38,351 bases of DNA from an uncultured Saprospiraceae bacterium. GTDB taxonomy: Bacteria; Bacteroidota; Bacteroidia; Chitinophagales; Saprospiraceae. This document shows, piece by piece, positions 10,061-20,541 of this stretch (the first letter of the stretch is position 1; the number at the start of each line of letters is the position of its first letter). The DNA lies in contig CALGJW010000265.1 of NCBI GenBank assembly GCA_937930025.1, forward strand, positions 1-38,351. Reading direction: 5' to 3'. A program made the translations under genes and the position numbers. The notes under the pieces were generated by a model, which made no database searches, was not told the DNA's origin, and saw nothing but the letters and a program-made list of their open reading frames with translations.

Positions 10061-11542
10061 TTAGTAGCCTGGGTTCTGCGTAATGCGTCCCTGAGAGATA
10101 TCAATTTCAGATTGAGGTATAGGGAAAAATTCGTTTTTATTGGCCCTAAAACCTAAAGGCCCTAAAACTTCTTCGGCATTTCCCGTTCGCACCAAATCCC
10201 AAAATCTCAAACCTTCTAAAGCAAATTCAAATTTTCTTTCTAGTAAGATAGCATCCCGTACAACTTCTTGATTAGTACTGGTAATAGCTGGAAGTACATT
10301 TGCATTATTTCCTCTAGCCCTAGCACGGACCTGATTCAAATAGGTAAGTGCCTCTGCAGTTTTTCCATTTTCATTTAATGCTTCGGCATGCATTAATAGT
10401 ACATCCGCATAACGTATGACCCGCTTGTTATGTCCAAAAGAAGTTCTGGAATCTGTTCCAGGATACCATACTTTCTGATTGTAACATTCGATTTCTGCTA
10501 TGCTACCATTATCAAATATGGTATCTGGTGTAGCTCCTTCTCCAGCTATATTGATGCCGTCAATGATTTCATTTAAGAAAAGAACGGATGGTTCCATACG
10601 TGGGTCATCATTGGATAGGTATTCTGCTAAAAGAGGATATGCAGGTCTACAAAATCCCCAGCCTTTGTTCGGAGATCCTCGAACGCCTTGTGTATTTCCG
10701 TATTGATTTCCACCATCCACAAACCAATCTGGTTTAGCAGAAATTTCAAAAATTGATTCAATATTATGTTCTCCGGCAGCAGTAAAAATTTCTTCGAAGT
10801 CATCCACCAGATCATATTCGGAAGATTCAATAATCTCTTTAGTCAAATCTTCTACTCGTTGGAAATCACTAGTAAATAGTTTTATTCTTGAGAGCAAAGC
10901 ACCTGCCGCTCCTTTCGTAACGCGTCCTAATTCATCAGATCCATATTCAGAACGCTCCGGTAAAATAGCTATAGCAGCTTCCAAATCCGGAAAAATTATT
11001 TCATTTAGAATTTCGGAAGCCGGAGCACGATTTAAATCTAAAGGCGGATCAACTTCAATGACTTTAGGAACGTCTCCAAATCCACGAACTAATTGGGAAT
11101 AATAATAAGCACGTAAAAAGCGGCACTCTGCAATCAGTCGTTCTCTCAATAGAATCTCCATATCAATATTTGGAAGTTCGTTGATCACCAAATTGGTTCT
11201 TCGAATCGCTTCATATAAGGTTTTGTACCAGCGCTCCGTAGATCCTTCGGTCGGAGTGTGTTCAAATTTATCATAGACTGCAATTGCGGTTCCATCTCCA
11301 GGGTTCGATCCTTTGATGGCATCATCCGCCATCATATCCAATAGTGGGAACCCCCCAGTATTAATTTGCCAAGCTCGTAAACTGTTGTAGGCGGCATTGG
11401 TAGCAAAAACAGCATCTTCTGGGGTGGCAGGAAAAGACCCTTGAGTCAATGCTGCCCTTGGAGCTTGATTTAAAAAATCAGCTCCGCAAGACATTAAAAA
11501 TGCCAGACTAAAAAACAATATTAACTTATTAATAGAATGCAT
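10061..11542 (-). CDS. RagB/SusD family outer-membrane glycan-binding lipoprotein
   Basis: LMSCGADFLNQAPRAALT start, AECRFLRAYYYSQLVRGFGDVPKV, KRVIRYADVLLMHAEALNENGK, FEFALEGLRFWDLVRTG, FFPIPQSEIDISQGRITQNPGY. Confidence 0.95.
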   Translation of the reverse strand: MHSINKLILFFSLAFLMSCGADFLNQAPRAALTQGSFPATPEDAVFATNAAYNSLRAWQINTGGFPLLDMMADDAIKGSNPGDGTAIAVYDKFEHTPTEGSTERWYKTLYEAIRRTNLVINELPNIDMEILLRERLIAECRFLRAYYYSQLVRGFGDVPKVIEVDPPLDLNRAPASEILNEIIFPDLEAAIAILPERSEYGSDELGRVTKGAAGALLSRIKLFTSDFQRVEDLTKEIIESSEYDLVDDFEEIFTAAGEHNIESIFEISAKPDWFVDGGNQYGNTQGVRGSPNKGWGFCRPAYPLLAEYLSNDDPRMEPSVLFLNEIIDGINIAGEGATPDTIFDNGSIAEIECYNQKVWYPGTDSRTSFGHNKRVIRYADVLLMHAEALNENGKTAEALTYLNQVRARARGNNANVLPAITSTNQEVVRDAILLERKFEFALEGLRFWDLVRTGNAEEVLGPLGFRANKNEFFPIPQSEIDISQGRITQNPGY

Positions 11543-11551
11543 AATTGTTTT

Positions 11552-14533
11552 TTAAAAGTTAACATTAAACCCTGCGCTGAAGGCTTTTGTAATTGGATAA
11601 ACTCCTCTATCGATTGCCCCATTAGTGGCATTTCCAATTCCTATTTCAGGAGAATACCCAGTAAATTTTGTTGCAGTAAATAAATTTGTGGCGCGCAAAT
11701 AGATGTTTGTGCTAGCTAATTTCAAGCGTTTCAATAATCTATTGTCCAGACTATAATTCAAAGTCAAGGTTCTTAATCTTAGGAAAGATCCATCTTCGAT
11801 ATAGTAGGAGGAGGGTAAAAAATTATTCCCCCCTAAGGAAGGTCTGGGATCATCGTTGGTGCTGCCATCACCAGACCAAAAATCATTAAACTTATCTTCA
11901 TAATTCAACGTGGTAAAACGGATGACTTGCTTTCCATTGTAAATATCATTTCCAAGCTGTCCTTGAAAATCTGCAGAAATAGAAAAATTTTGGTAGCCGA
12001 TATTTAGATTAAAACCAAAAATTAAATCTGGAATAGATTTTCCGATGATAGTTCTATCCAAGGCATTAATTACTCCGTCATTATTGACATCTCGATATTT
12101 CAAGTCCCCTGGATTTTGACCAAATAGTGTAGGACTGGATTCTATGTCCGCTTGGTTTTGAAGCACACCAATAACTTCATAGCCGTAGAAAAAACCTATG
12201 GGAGATCCCACAGCGGTTCTAGCCACTTGTTGACCATTCCCCAAATCTCCACCAACTATTAATGAATCAGCGCCCAAGCCTTGCCCAATATTCGTAACTT
12301 CATTTTTAATCGTAGTTCCTAATACCCCAACGCCATAAGTAAATTGACCAATTTTATCGCGGTAATTTACATTCCATTCGAAACCGCTGTTGGTCACATT
12401 GGCAGCATTGAAAACGATGGTTTGAAAAGAACCAATGCCAGTGTAACCAATGGGTTCTAGACTCACTAAAATATCATTGGTGTTTTTAATATAGTAGTCC
12501 AACTCCGCAGTTAACTTATCGTCCCAAACACCTAAATCAATACCGAAATTAGTTTGTACCGTTTCCTCCCATTTTATATTTGGGTTTCCCCCACCTTGAA
12601 AAGTAACTCCTGGATTGATTGCTTCATTTTCACCGAAAACCGCATTCACACCAGGAACGATTAAAGCAAATTGTCCATTACCTATTTTTTCATTGCCCAC
12701 AATTCCCCAACTACCTCGTAATTTTAATCGATTGATTTTCTCATTAGAGAAGAAAGATTCGTTGCTAACATTCCATCCAACTGCGAAGCTTGGGAAATTT
12801 CCGTATCGATTATTTTCTCCAAATCTTGAGGAACCATCTCGTCTAAAAGAAGTGGTAAAAAGATAGCGACTATCATAACTATAATTCACTCTTCCTAGAT
12901 AGGAAATCAAAGTATTTCTACCTCCACTATTTGAGACATTAGCGAAATCTGCTTGACCTGCATTAATGTACCAGAATAGTTCATCTTCTCTTAAAAGTCC
13001 TTCTGTTGAACCGCTTAAAAATTCGTTGCGCGTATCCTGCGTACTATATCCCACTATTGCATTGAAGCCATGTTTTCCAAATTCATTATTGAACGCCACT
13101 GTATTTTCAAAAATTACGGTATTGTTGTTTGAAGTTGAATAACTCAGGTCACTCAGATCGTTAGCTTGTAGTGGTCCGACAAAGTATTGGGGTGAAAAGC
13201 TTTTGGATTTACTTTCAATCATGTCAAGTTGTACACTAGACTTAAAAGTGAAGTAATTTAAAAAATCAATGCTAGCATAAAGATTTCCAATTCCACCAAA
13301 GGCTCGAGTATTACTATTTGTAAAATCAATTGCGGCCAGGGGATTCCCGCCATTCACTTCAGCATAAGTTTCGCCATCCTCTTGATAAGGTACATCAATA
13401 GGCCAGGCGCGCAGCGCAGTATTGATCACACCTGGAGCGTTGTCTTTATCAGTCAAAAATAGTGATAGGTCAATTCCTATTTTAATATTATCTGTTAGAT
13501 TATAACCAGAATTTATTTTTGCGGAGTATCTTTCGAGTCCAGATTTAGGAAGTATCCCTACCTGATTAAAGTAGCCCAATCCGAAATAATAATCCGAGGT
13601 TTCAGATCCACCGCTAACGGAAAAATTAGCGTTAGTGATGGGTTGGTTTTTCTCAAAAATTAAATCCTGCCAATCTGTATCCGACAAGAGATCTAAGTTA
13701 TTGTAAGTACCAGGTGTCACTCCATTGATGTAAGTTGCAAATTCTCGACCGTCCATGACATCAATTTTGCCATTAGCAGATTCCACTGCGGTTTCTACTG
13801 ATACTTGCACCTGTGGTTTTCCTTTGGTTCCTTTTTTAGTGGTGACAATGATTACTCCACCAGCTCCTCTTGATCCATAAATTGCGATAGCAGAGGCATC
13901 TTTTAAAACTTCCATAGAAGCGATATCGTTTGGATTAAGTCGAGCAACCGCGCCAATATCACTAATCACTCCATCGATTACGGCGATGGGGTTATTATTA
14001 TTCAGTGTGGTTATTCCTCTCAATCGAACGACTGGAGCAGCACCTGGATCTCCTGAAGTACTTAAAATTTGTAATCCGGAAACTTTCCCTTGTAGTGCTT
14101 GCATAGCATTAGAAGCTGGAACCTTTAGAATATCTTCTGACTTGACCGAGGCAACTGCCCCGGTTAAATCGCTTTTCTTAATCGTACCATACCCTACCAC
14201 TACTACTTCTTCTAATAAAGAAGCATCTGTGGTTAAGAAAATGTCATTGATTACTGAAGCGCTAAGTACTAATTCAATAGTTTGATAGCCGATATAAGAA
14301 AAAGAAAGGGTGTCTCCTTGATTTGCATTGATTTGGTAAGTTCCATCTACCGCAGAAATTGAGCCTTGTGTGGAATTTTTAACAAGGATATTAACCCCTA
14401 TCAGCGTTTCATTCGTTTCTGTATCAAGCACTTTTCCACTATAAACATTTTGGCCTGAAATCACAATCGAAGCAAAAAGAAGTAGTATCAGTAAAATTGG
14501 TTTTAGACAGTTCGTCATAAGAGGATTGAGTTT
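11552..14533 (-). CDS. SusC/RagA family TonB-linked outer membrane protein
   Basis: CarboxypepD_reg-like SGKVLDTETNETLIGVNILVKNSTQGSISAVDGTYQI; plug VVVGYGTIKKSDLTGAVASV...IYGSRGAGGVIIVTTKKG; C-term AFSAGFNVNF. Likely start is MKLNPLMTN at 14533. Confidence 0.95.
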   Translation of the reverse strand, partial: KLNPLMTNCLKPILLILLLFASIVISGQNVYSGKVLDTETNETLIGVNILVKNSTQGSISAVDGTYQINANQGDTLSFSYIGYQTIELVLSASVINDIFLTTDASLLEEVVVVGYGTIKKSDLTGAVASVKSEDILKVPASNAMQALQGKVSGLQILSTSGDPGAAPVVRLRGITTLNNNNPIAVIDGVISDIGAVARLNPNDIASMEVLKDASAIAIYGSRGAGGVIIVTTKKGTKGKPQVQVSVETAVESANGKIDVMDGREFATYINGVTPGTYNNLDLLSDTDWQDLIFEKNQPITNANFSVSGGSETSDYYFGLGYFNQVGILPKSGLERYSAKINSGYNLTDNIKIGIDLSLFLTDKDNAPGVINTALRAWPIDVPYQEDGETYAEVNGGNPLAAIDFTNSNTRAFGGIGNLYASIDFLNYFTFKSSVQLDMIESKSKSFSPQYFVGPLQANDLSDLSYSTSNNNTVIFENTVAFNNEFGKHGFNAIVGYSTQDTRNEFLSGSTEGLLREDELFWYINAGQADFANVSNSGGRNTLISYLGRVNYSYDSRYLFTTSFRRDGSSRFGENNRYGNFPSFAVGWNVSNESFFSNEKINRLKLRGSWGIVGNEKIGNGQFALIVPGVNAVFGENEAINPGVTFQGGGNPNIKWEETVQTNFGIDLGVWDDKLTAELDYYIKNTNDILVSLEPIGYTGIGSFQTIVFNAANVTNSGFEWNVNYRDKIGQFTYGVGVLGTTIKNEVTNIGQGLGADSLIVGGDLGNGQQVARTAVGSPIGFFYGYEVIGVLQNQADIESSPTLFGQNPGDLKYRDVNNDGVINALDRTIIGKSIPDLIFGFNLNIGYQNFSISADFQGQLGNDIYNGKQVIRFTTLNYEDKFNDFWSGDGSTNDDPRPSLGGNNFLPSSYYIEDGSFLRLRTLTLNYSLDNRLLKRLKLASTNIYLRATNLFTATKFTGYSPEIGIGNATNGAIDRGVYPITKAFSAGFNVNF

Positions 14534-14692
14534 CATATCGCGCAGATAAGCAATCTTACTTTCGCTTACTGACAAATATACTCATCCAATTCCGAGAGAC
14601 TATCTTTTTAGCAGAAAAACTACCTCACAATTAACTCATCATATTAAACAAAAATACATATTACGAGTGGTCCAAAGATTTATACACATATC

Positions 14693-14704
14693 TCAATTAA
14701 TTGA
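14693..14704. promoter_or_regulatory. Perfect 12-bp palindrome TCAATTAATTGA upstream of susC; candidate operator
   Basis: Self-complementary TCAATTAATTGA in the regulator-susC gap, just upstream of an imperfect Bacteroidota -7-like AATCTTTG (minus strand, about 14672-14679). Confidence 0.3.
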
Positions 14705-14757
14705 TAATCTGAGTTTTATGTATTCTGCATCAAGTAAGGGCATAAAAGCATTTAAGA

Positions 14758-17430
14758 TTACAACCTCAACAAGTGGTCAGAGAGGTTAGTTTCTGGGGCT
14801 AGTCCCATTTTCTTTCTTAGCCTATACCTTTTGTTCTCTACAGAGCGGTAAGAAATGTACAGAAGAGGAGCAATTTCTTTTGAAGACAGGTTCATTCGGA
14901 TGTAAGCCGCTAACCTCAGCTCCCCGGCAGTGATATTCGGGTAATTAAGTTTTAATTTTTCCAAAAAATCATGATGTACTGCGGCAAAATTTTGCTCAAA
15001 TATTTCCCAATCTTCGTCACTATTAACATTCCGATTGATGAGATGAAGGATTCGTTGTTTATACTGTTTTTCAGAAAGCAATGAAAAGTCGTCTTTAACA
15101 ATTACTTTTTTCAGTTCATCGAGCATTTTATTTTTTTGCAAAATGGCCAAGGTGCTATTCGCAAGCATTTTGCTTTTGAAGCGTATTTCATGCTTTAGTT
15201 TTTCATTGGTACTTTTCATTCGTTCTGTTTCCAATTCTTTTATCTTTTCAGATTGCAACCGTTCTTCTTGGAATAGCAGCTTTTTTTTATTTCGTTTATT
15301 GAGAAGAAAAATTAGGAATATCCCCAAAGCGCAGTATAACAATGCACCAGGCCATGTCTCGTACCAATGGGGTTTTATTTCCAAAGTCAGATAAGTACGA
15401 ATGGGTTGATACGAGGTCTTAAGTTGTAATTCATAGTTTCCATCGTTGATATTGATGAAATTCAACACCCCGCTATCCGGCAATCGTCGCCAAGCTTCGT
15501 CCCAATTTTTTAATCTATAAAAAATATCCTTTTTGCGATCCCCAAATTGGAAATCAGCAAAGGCAATGGTTATGTTGTTTTCTCTCGGGCCTAAAACAAT
15601 ATCCTTCTGAATACGGTGATCTTTTCCATTAACAATTAGATAGTCCAGCTCGATCGCTGAAGAGATCCTTTCTTTCATTCCATAATCTACGGGGATTAGC
15701 ATATAACCCTCATCAATACCAACTAAGAAAGATCCATCCTCATTTCTAGTTTCAACATGTTGATAATTGTTTAATTGTTCGGTTTTTCTGACCGATTCTA
15801 CTGCGCGATAAAAATTATGTTTCCGATTAAAGGTTGAATCCTTTTGAATCAATTCTTCGTCGATATATTTAAATTCATTTTCCTTCCAAATAAAAAAACT
15901 ATCGCGAAAGGAAAAAAATAAACCCTGCTGATTAGAATAAATATTCTGAGGCTCGTGAGGATTGCTAGGGAATTGTACCACGCCAATATTTTCAATGACT
16001 TCGTTATAATCACTACTCAATTTGAGTAAACTTAAGCCTTCATTTTTATGAAAACCCAATATATTTTGTTCCTGAATTTCAAAATAGGCCAGTGATGATC
16101 CTCCGTTTTTAATTCTTTTATCCAGAGACCATTTCCCATTTTTTTTATTCAAAATGACTAGGCCTGTATAAGTAGATTGTAATACTTTATTTGCTCCAAT
16201 TTTTCGCATACACCAACCACCAGTGATATCTGATATGCGTTCAAATTTATCCTCAGTGATTAAAAAAGTACCACTATTATGGCCACAAAGAAGATCTCCA
16301 TCGATTTTAAGAAAGGACCAAATCTGACCTTGAGAATTTTCCACCAAATTGTAATTACCAAGATTGTCACTTTTGAACACCCCTTGATTAGTACCCAAAT
16401 ACAGGTGATCTTGATAATTGATTGCAGTATAAATACTTCCTAGTTTACCCTGTCTATCATAAAAAAAAGCAATTGGTTCCTGAATTTTCAGATAGTTTAG
16501 TCCATAGTCTGTTCCAATCCAAAGGCCATTTAAATTATCACTAAACAAAGACAGAATGGTGTTATTTGTAAGTCCGTTAGATTTACTGATGTGGTATTTA
16601 ATGTTGATAAAATCAGTTGTAACGTAAATACCATTTAGGATTGTTCCAACCACATAATCACCGTTTTTTAATTGAAGAATCTTATTGATCTGCTCCTTTT
16701 TTAAAGTCTCATTTAAAGCGGATTTAATGGCTAGTAAATTATTTTTAACCATAACAAAGATACCTTGATATTGGGTACCGAGGACGATTCCACTTTTATA
16801 GGCAGCGAGGCCCGCTATCTTGCTTCCCTTGGGAAGTTGGTCAACTGCAGCTATTGTTTCAATCTTATTGTTCCGGAGTTGATATAACCCCTGTTGTATT
16901 TTGGGTAGATAAAAATCTTCGCCAATATTAGTGCCCAGCATGATATTAGAAGGGACAGAAATGCTTGAAACCTGACCATTTTGATAGTTATAAATATTGG
17001 AAAAGGATTGAAAAATAATTTGATCCTTGTTGCCAAATATATTCCATATTTCCTGACTTTGATCCTCCAATAATTTTTCAACGATCGGAATATATTTTGG
17101 ATGATTGGCTTCACTGCGGTCTATATAGCCGAAGGTTTCATATGCACCAACATAGATATTACAATCCTCCCCTTTATAAATAGATCTGGGTTTTTGATTT
17201 CGCGGTAAAATTACTTTCTGCCATTTGAAACCATTATAGATGAGTATTCCTTCCGTATTCGCAATGTAAATCATGCTGTCACAACCCTGGGTGATCATCC
17301 AATTTTGTTGCATTGCATTATAATCAACGGGAAGGTGCTGAATGACCTTAGGGATTTCTTGGGCATGACTGACCGTTAAGCCAAAAAAGCAAAGCGTCAA
17401 AAAAAATATTTTTCTTCTAATGCCTTTCAA
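14758..17430 (-). CDS. Reg_prop/Y_Y_Y sensor with one TM, coiled coil and C-terminal LuxR-type HTH; PUL regulator
   Basis: Beta-propeller repeats (LSLFSDNLNGLWIGTDYGLNYL), Y_Y_Y-like DIFYRLKNWDEAWRRLPDSGVLNFININDGNYELQLK, TM ALLYCALGIFLIFLL, LuxR-like HTH AGELRLAAYIRMNLSSKEIAPLLYISYRSVENKRYRLRKKMGL. In-frame stop directly upstream leaves TTG as the predicted start. Confidence 0.85.
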   Translation of the reverse strand: MKGIRRKIFFLTLCFFGLTVSHAQEIPKVIQHLPVDYNAMQQNWMITQGCDSMIYIANTEGILIYNGFKWQKVILPRNQKPRSIYKGEDCNIYVGAYETFGYIDRSEANHPKYIPIVEKLLEDQSQEIWNIFGNKDQIIFQSFSNIYNYQNGQVSSISVPSNIMLGTNIGEDFYLPKIQQGLYQLRNNKIETIAAVDQLPKGSKIAGLAAYKSGIVLGTQYQGIFVMVKNNLLAIKSALNETLKKEQINKILQLKNGDYVVGTILNGIYVTTDFINIKYHISKSNGLTNNTILSLFSDNLNGLWIGTDYGLNYLKIQEPIAFFYDRQGKLGSIYTAINYQDHLYLGTNQGVFKSDNLGNYNLVENSQGQIWSFLKIDGDLLCGHNSGTFLITEDKFERISDITGGWCMRKIGANKVLQSTYTGLVILNKKNGKWSLDKRIKNGGSSLAYFEIQEQNILGFHKNEGLSLLKLSSDYNEVIENIGVVQFPSNPHEPQNIYSNQQGLFFSFRDSFFIWKENEFKYIDEELIQKDSTFNRKHNFYRAVESVRKTEQLNNYQHVETRNEDGSFLVGIDEGYMLIPVDYGMKERISSAIELDYLIVNGKDHRIQKDIVLGPRENNITIAFADFQFGDRKKDIFYRLKNWDEAWRRLPDSGVLNFININDGNYELQLKTSYQPIRTYLTLEIKPHWYETWPGALLYCALGIFLIFLLNKRNKKKLLFQEERLQSEKIKELETERMKSTNEKLKHEIRFKSKMLANSTLAILQKNKMLDELKKVIVKDDFSLLSEKQYKQRILHLINRNVNSDEDWEIFEQNFAAVHHDFLEKLKLNYPNITAGELRLAAYIRMNLSSKEIAPLLYISYRSVENKRYRLRKKMGLAPETNLSDHLLRL

Positions 17431-17836
17431 TTAGTTATGATTTGTTTGTTGCTAAACAAAATCTGATGTTTAAAATTTTGTGATCCAAGGGAATATTAAA
17501 TTTGGAATTGAACTTGCGAATGCAGCCAAAAATAAATGAAGCAACAGCACAAATTGTCTTAAACATTCAATCATGTAGGTGCATTTTTCGCTTAGCAATC
17601 TTTACTAAAATACGGATACCCACAGCCAATATAAGCATATCCTTCAAGGCACTAGCATTATAAAGAAAACGAATGTCATGAACACCTTATCATATTCAAT
17701 TTAATTACATATAAATAATGATTCGGTGCTTCTACTTGGAGGAAACCTAAATGATTTACAAATACAAATCAGATTTCGTAATTTACCCACCTGTAACCTC
17801 AATAGCTAATTTTTTAAAATAAGTTGTTTATCTACT

Positions 17837-18664
17837 ATGAGTTATTCTCGAAGAAATCCTTATGGAATGGGCCGCAGAAGCGGAATCAATAGAGGTACGA
17901 TCATAATTGCCTTAATTTTTGCTGGAGTTGCAGTTTTCAAATATTTTGCAGCTAGTGAATTCAATGAGATCACAGGAGAGACACAAAGAATTTCCTTGAC
18001 TGTGGATCAAGAAATCATGTTGGGACTTCAATCTGCCCCTCAGATGATTAATCAACATGGAGGACTTCATCCAGATCAAGCTGGTCAGGATTTAGTAGAT
18101 CGGGTAGGTCAAAAGTTAATTGAAAATTCAGTTGCTGCTCAAACGATGTACAAATGGGATTTCCATTTATTGGCGGATGATAAAACCGTAAACGCTTTTG
18201 CCCTGCCTGGAGGACAATGCTTTATTACTGCAGCGCTATTAAATCGCCTAGAAAATGAAGATCAGCTGGCTGGAGTAATGGGACATGAAATTGGCCATGT
18301 GGTCGCTAGACATGGTGCACAACGAATGGCGAAACAACAATTAACTCAAGGGCTAACTGGAGCCGCTGTTATTGCTGCTGGAGATTATGGTTCTCAGCAA
18401 GCAGCCCAAATGATTGCGAACATGATCAATATGAAATATGGTAGAGATCAAGAATTACAAAGTGATGATTTGGGAATTCGATTTATGTTGGATGCTGATT
18501 ACAATCCAGAAGAGATGAAAGGGGTGATGCGAATTCTGAAAGAAGCCAGTGGTGGTGGATCTGGAAAATCTGAGTTTTTTAGTACGCACCCCGATCCCGA
18601 AAATAGAATGGAAAAAATTGATGAAGCCATAGTCAAGTATCGCAATCTTGCAATTGGCCAATAG
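17837..18664 (+). CDS. M48 family metalloprotease, membrane anchored
   Basis: HExxH motif in GVMGHEIGHVVARHGAQRMAKQQ, N-terminal TM, C-terminal FSTHPDPENRMEKI. Confidence 0.93.
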   Translation: MSYSRRNPYGMGRRSGINRGTIIIALIFAGVAVFKYFAASEFNEITGETQRISLTVDQEIMLGLQSAPQMINQHGGLHPDQAGQDLVDRVGQKLIENSVAAQTMYKWDFHLLADDKTVNAFALPGGQCFITAALLNRLENEDQLAGVMGHEIGHVVARHGAQRMAKQQLTQGLTGAAVIAAGDYGSQQAAQMIANMINMKYGRDQELQSDDLGIRFMLDADYNPEEMKGVMRILKEASGGGSGKSEFFSTHPDPENRMEKIDEAIVKYRNLAIGQ

Positions 18665-18680
18665 ATTCTAAAAAATAATT

Positions 18681-19265
18681 ATGAGCAAGAAAAAAAAGAA
18701 AAAAGGACAAGGTCCAAAAAGAAATCTCATGGTTGGATTTCTAATCCTTGCCATGATTGCATTTATCGCAAGTCAAATACCTTGGAATAAAATGTCTTCC
18801 TCCAAAAATTCGAATAATAACGCTAGCAGATCTACTAGCAGTCAAAACATCAATTCCAACTCTAACAATTTAGATAAACCATTCAATGCAGAATCTACGG
18901 TTATCATCCAAAAGCAGGACGGAAGCGAGCCAATTAAAGTGGATGTCGAATTAGCCTTGGACAAAGAAAAGCAGCGAATGGGATTGATGTATCGAAAAAG
19001 CCTTCCCGATCACGGAGGAATGCTTTTCGTGATGGAGAAAAATGAAATCCAATCTTTCTGGATGAAAAACACCTACGTCCCATTAGACATCATCTATGTA
19101 GACTTAGACAAAAAAATAGTTTCTATAGCGAAGAATACTGTTCCGTTAAATGAAACTTCCTTGCCATCCGAGGGAATAGCTAAATATGTGCTTGAGGTCA
19201 ATGCGGGTTTTTCAGATGCTTATAATTTACAAAAAGGAGATCAGCTCAATTTCACTATCAATTAA
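18681..19265 (+). CDS. DUF192 family protein
   Basis: VELALDKEKQRMGLMYRKSLPDHGGMLFVMEKNEIQSFWMKNTYVPLDIIYVD is the DUF192 core; N-terminal TM. Confidence 0.93.
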   Translation: MSKKKKKKGQGPKRNLMVGFLILAMIAFIASQIPWNKMSSSKNSNNNASRSTSSQNINSNSNNLDKPFNAESTVIIQKQDGSEPIKVDVELALDKEKQRMGLMYRKSLPDHGGMLFVMEKNEIQSFWMKNTYVPLDIIYVDLDKKIVSIAKNTVPLNETSLPSEGIAKYVLEVNAGFSDAYNLQKGDQLNFTIN

Positions 19266-19279
19266 AATAGATAAAAAGT

Positions 19280-20503
19280 GTGTTTGTAAATTTTTTCTAT
19301 GCGCTTAGAGGTGAAGGCATTAAAGTTAGCCTTCATGAATACCTAACCCTGCTTGAGGCTTTGAAAATAAGTCCCACTGGTTATAGCATGGAATCATTTT
19401 ATGCCTTATCGAAATGTATTTTGATTAAATCAGAACACGAGATTTATCGATTTAATCAAGTATTTGAAAAATTCTTTCAACCGCTTTCCGAGGTTAATAT
19501 TTCTGATTTATTTAGCGCCATTCCAGATGACTGGCTCAAGGAAGTATATAAACGTGAATTATCAGCCGAAGAGAAGGACCAATTGGAAAAGCTTGGGGGA
19601 CTTGATGCTCTGCTTGAGCGGCTCAGGGAATTATTGGAAGAACAAAACGAAGAACATCACGGAGGAAATAAATGGATTGGCACTGGAGGAACTAGCCCTT
19701 TTGGCCATAGTGGATTCCATCCCGAAGGCATGCGACTTGGAAATCCAAGTAAAAATAGTAGATCGGGAATAGGAGGTGGTGGAATAAAAAAATATAAAGA
19801 CCTGGATGGCGACTCAGAAATTAATACCAGAAATATAAAAGTGGCTTTAAAGTCCTTACGTCAATTTATTCGACAAGGCCCGGAAGAAGAATTAGACCTA
19901 AGCGGTACTATAGCTAAAACTTCCAAGAATGCCGGTATGCTAAATATAAAAATGCAGGCCAGCAAAAAAAACAGAATTAAAGTACTGATGCTGATGGATA
20001 TTGGAGGATCTATGGATGAGCATATTCACACTTGTGAGAAATTATTCTCTGCAGCAAAGAACGAGTTTAAGCAGTTAGAATTTTTTTACTTCCATAATTG
20101 TCCATACGACAGATTGTGGAAATCAAATCAAAGAAGATTTACCGAAATATTTCAGACACAGGAGTTAATAAGAAAATACAATCGTGGATATAAATTGATC
20201 TTTGTTGGGGACGCAGCGATGTCTCCCTACGAAATTTATTATCGAGGCGGCAGCATAGAGCACTACAATGAAGAACCAGGCATCTATTGGTTAGAGCTGC
20301 TAAGGCAAAATTACCCAGATCTCATTTGGTTAAATCCAAATGCGGAATACACATGGGAGATGTATGAAAGCACGGAACTCCTTCGAAAATTTACTGGGCA
20401 TAGAATGTTCCCCTTGACATTGAACGGTATCAAGCTCGGCATGCAATGCCTAAAAAATAACAAAAGAGTGTTTCGTGAGAAGTTTTGGAGTGGTGATCAG
20501 TAA
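19280..20503 (+). CDS. VWA domain-containing CoxE-like protein (GTG start)
   Basis: FFYALRGEGIKVSLHEYLTLLEALK N-terminus and VLMLMDIGGSMDEHIHTCEKLFSAAKNEFKQLEFFYFHNCPYDRLW VWA core. Confidence 0.88.
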   Translation: MFVNFFYALRGEGIKVSLHEYLTLLEALKISPTGYSMESFYALSKCILIKSEHEIYRFNQVFEKFFQPLSEVNISDLFSAIPDDWLKEVYKRELSAEEKDQLEKLGGLDALLERLRELLEEQNEEHHGGNKWIGTGGTSPFGHSGFHPEGMRLGNPSKNSRSGIGGGGIKKYKDLDGDSEINTRNIKVALKSLRQFIRQGPEEELDLSGTIAKTSKNAGMLNIKMQASKKNRIKVLMLMDIGGSMDEHIHTCEKLFSAAKNEFKQLEFFYFHNCPYDRLWKSNQRRFTEIFQTQELIRKYNRGYKLIFVGDAAMSPYEIYYRGGSIEHYNEEPGIYWLELLRQNYPDLIWLNPNAEYTWEMYESTELLRKFTGHRMFPLTLNGIKLGMQCLKNNKRVFREKFWSGDQ

Positions 20504-20541
20504 CAATTGGTTTTTGGCGTCAAATGCTTTTTAAAAAAGCG

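Noticed and set aside
13986-14285. 99-aa plus-strand ORF
   Set aside because: Antisense to the SusC plug domain, which has strong protein-level signatures.
17441-17460. TTTGTTT-gttgct-AAACAAA inverted repeat upstream of the PUL regulator
   Set aside because: Short A/T-rich 7-bp stem; expected by chance in AT-rich intergenic DNA without comparative support.
18681-18720. Poly-A/Lys run at the start of the DUF192 gene as a possible slippage site
   Set aside because: The in-frame protein is intact and Lys-rich membrane-protein N-termini are common; no alternative frame product seen.
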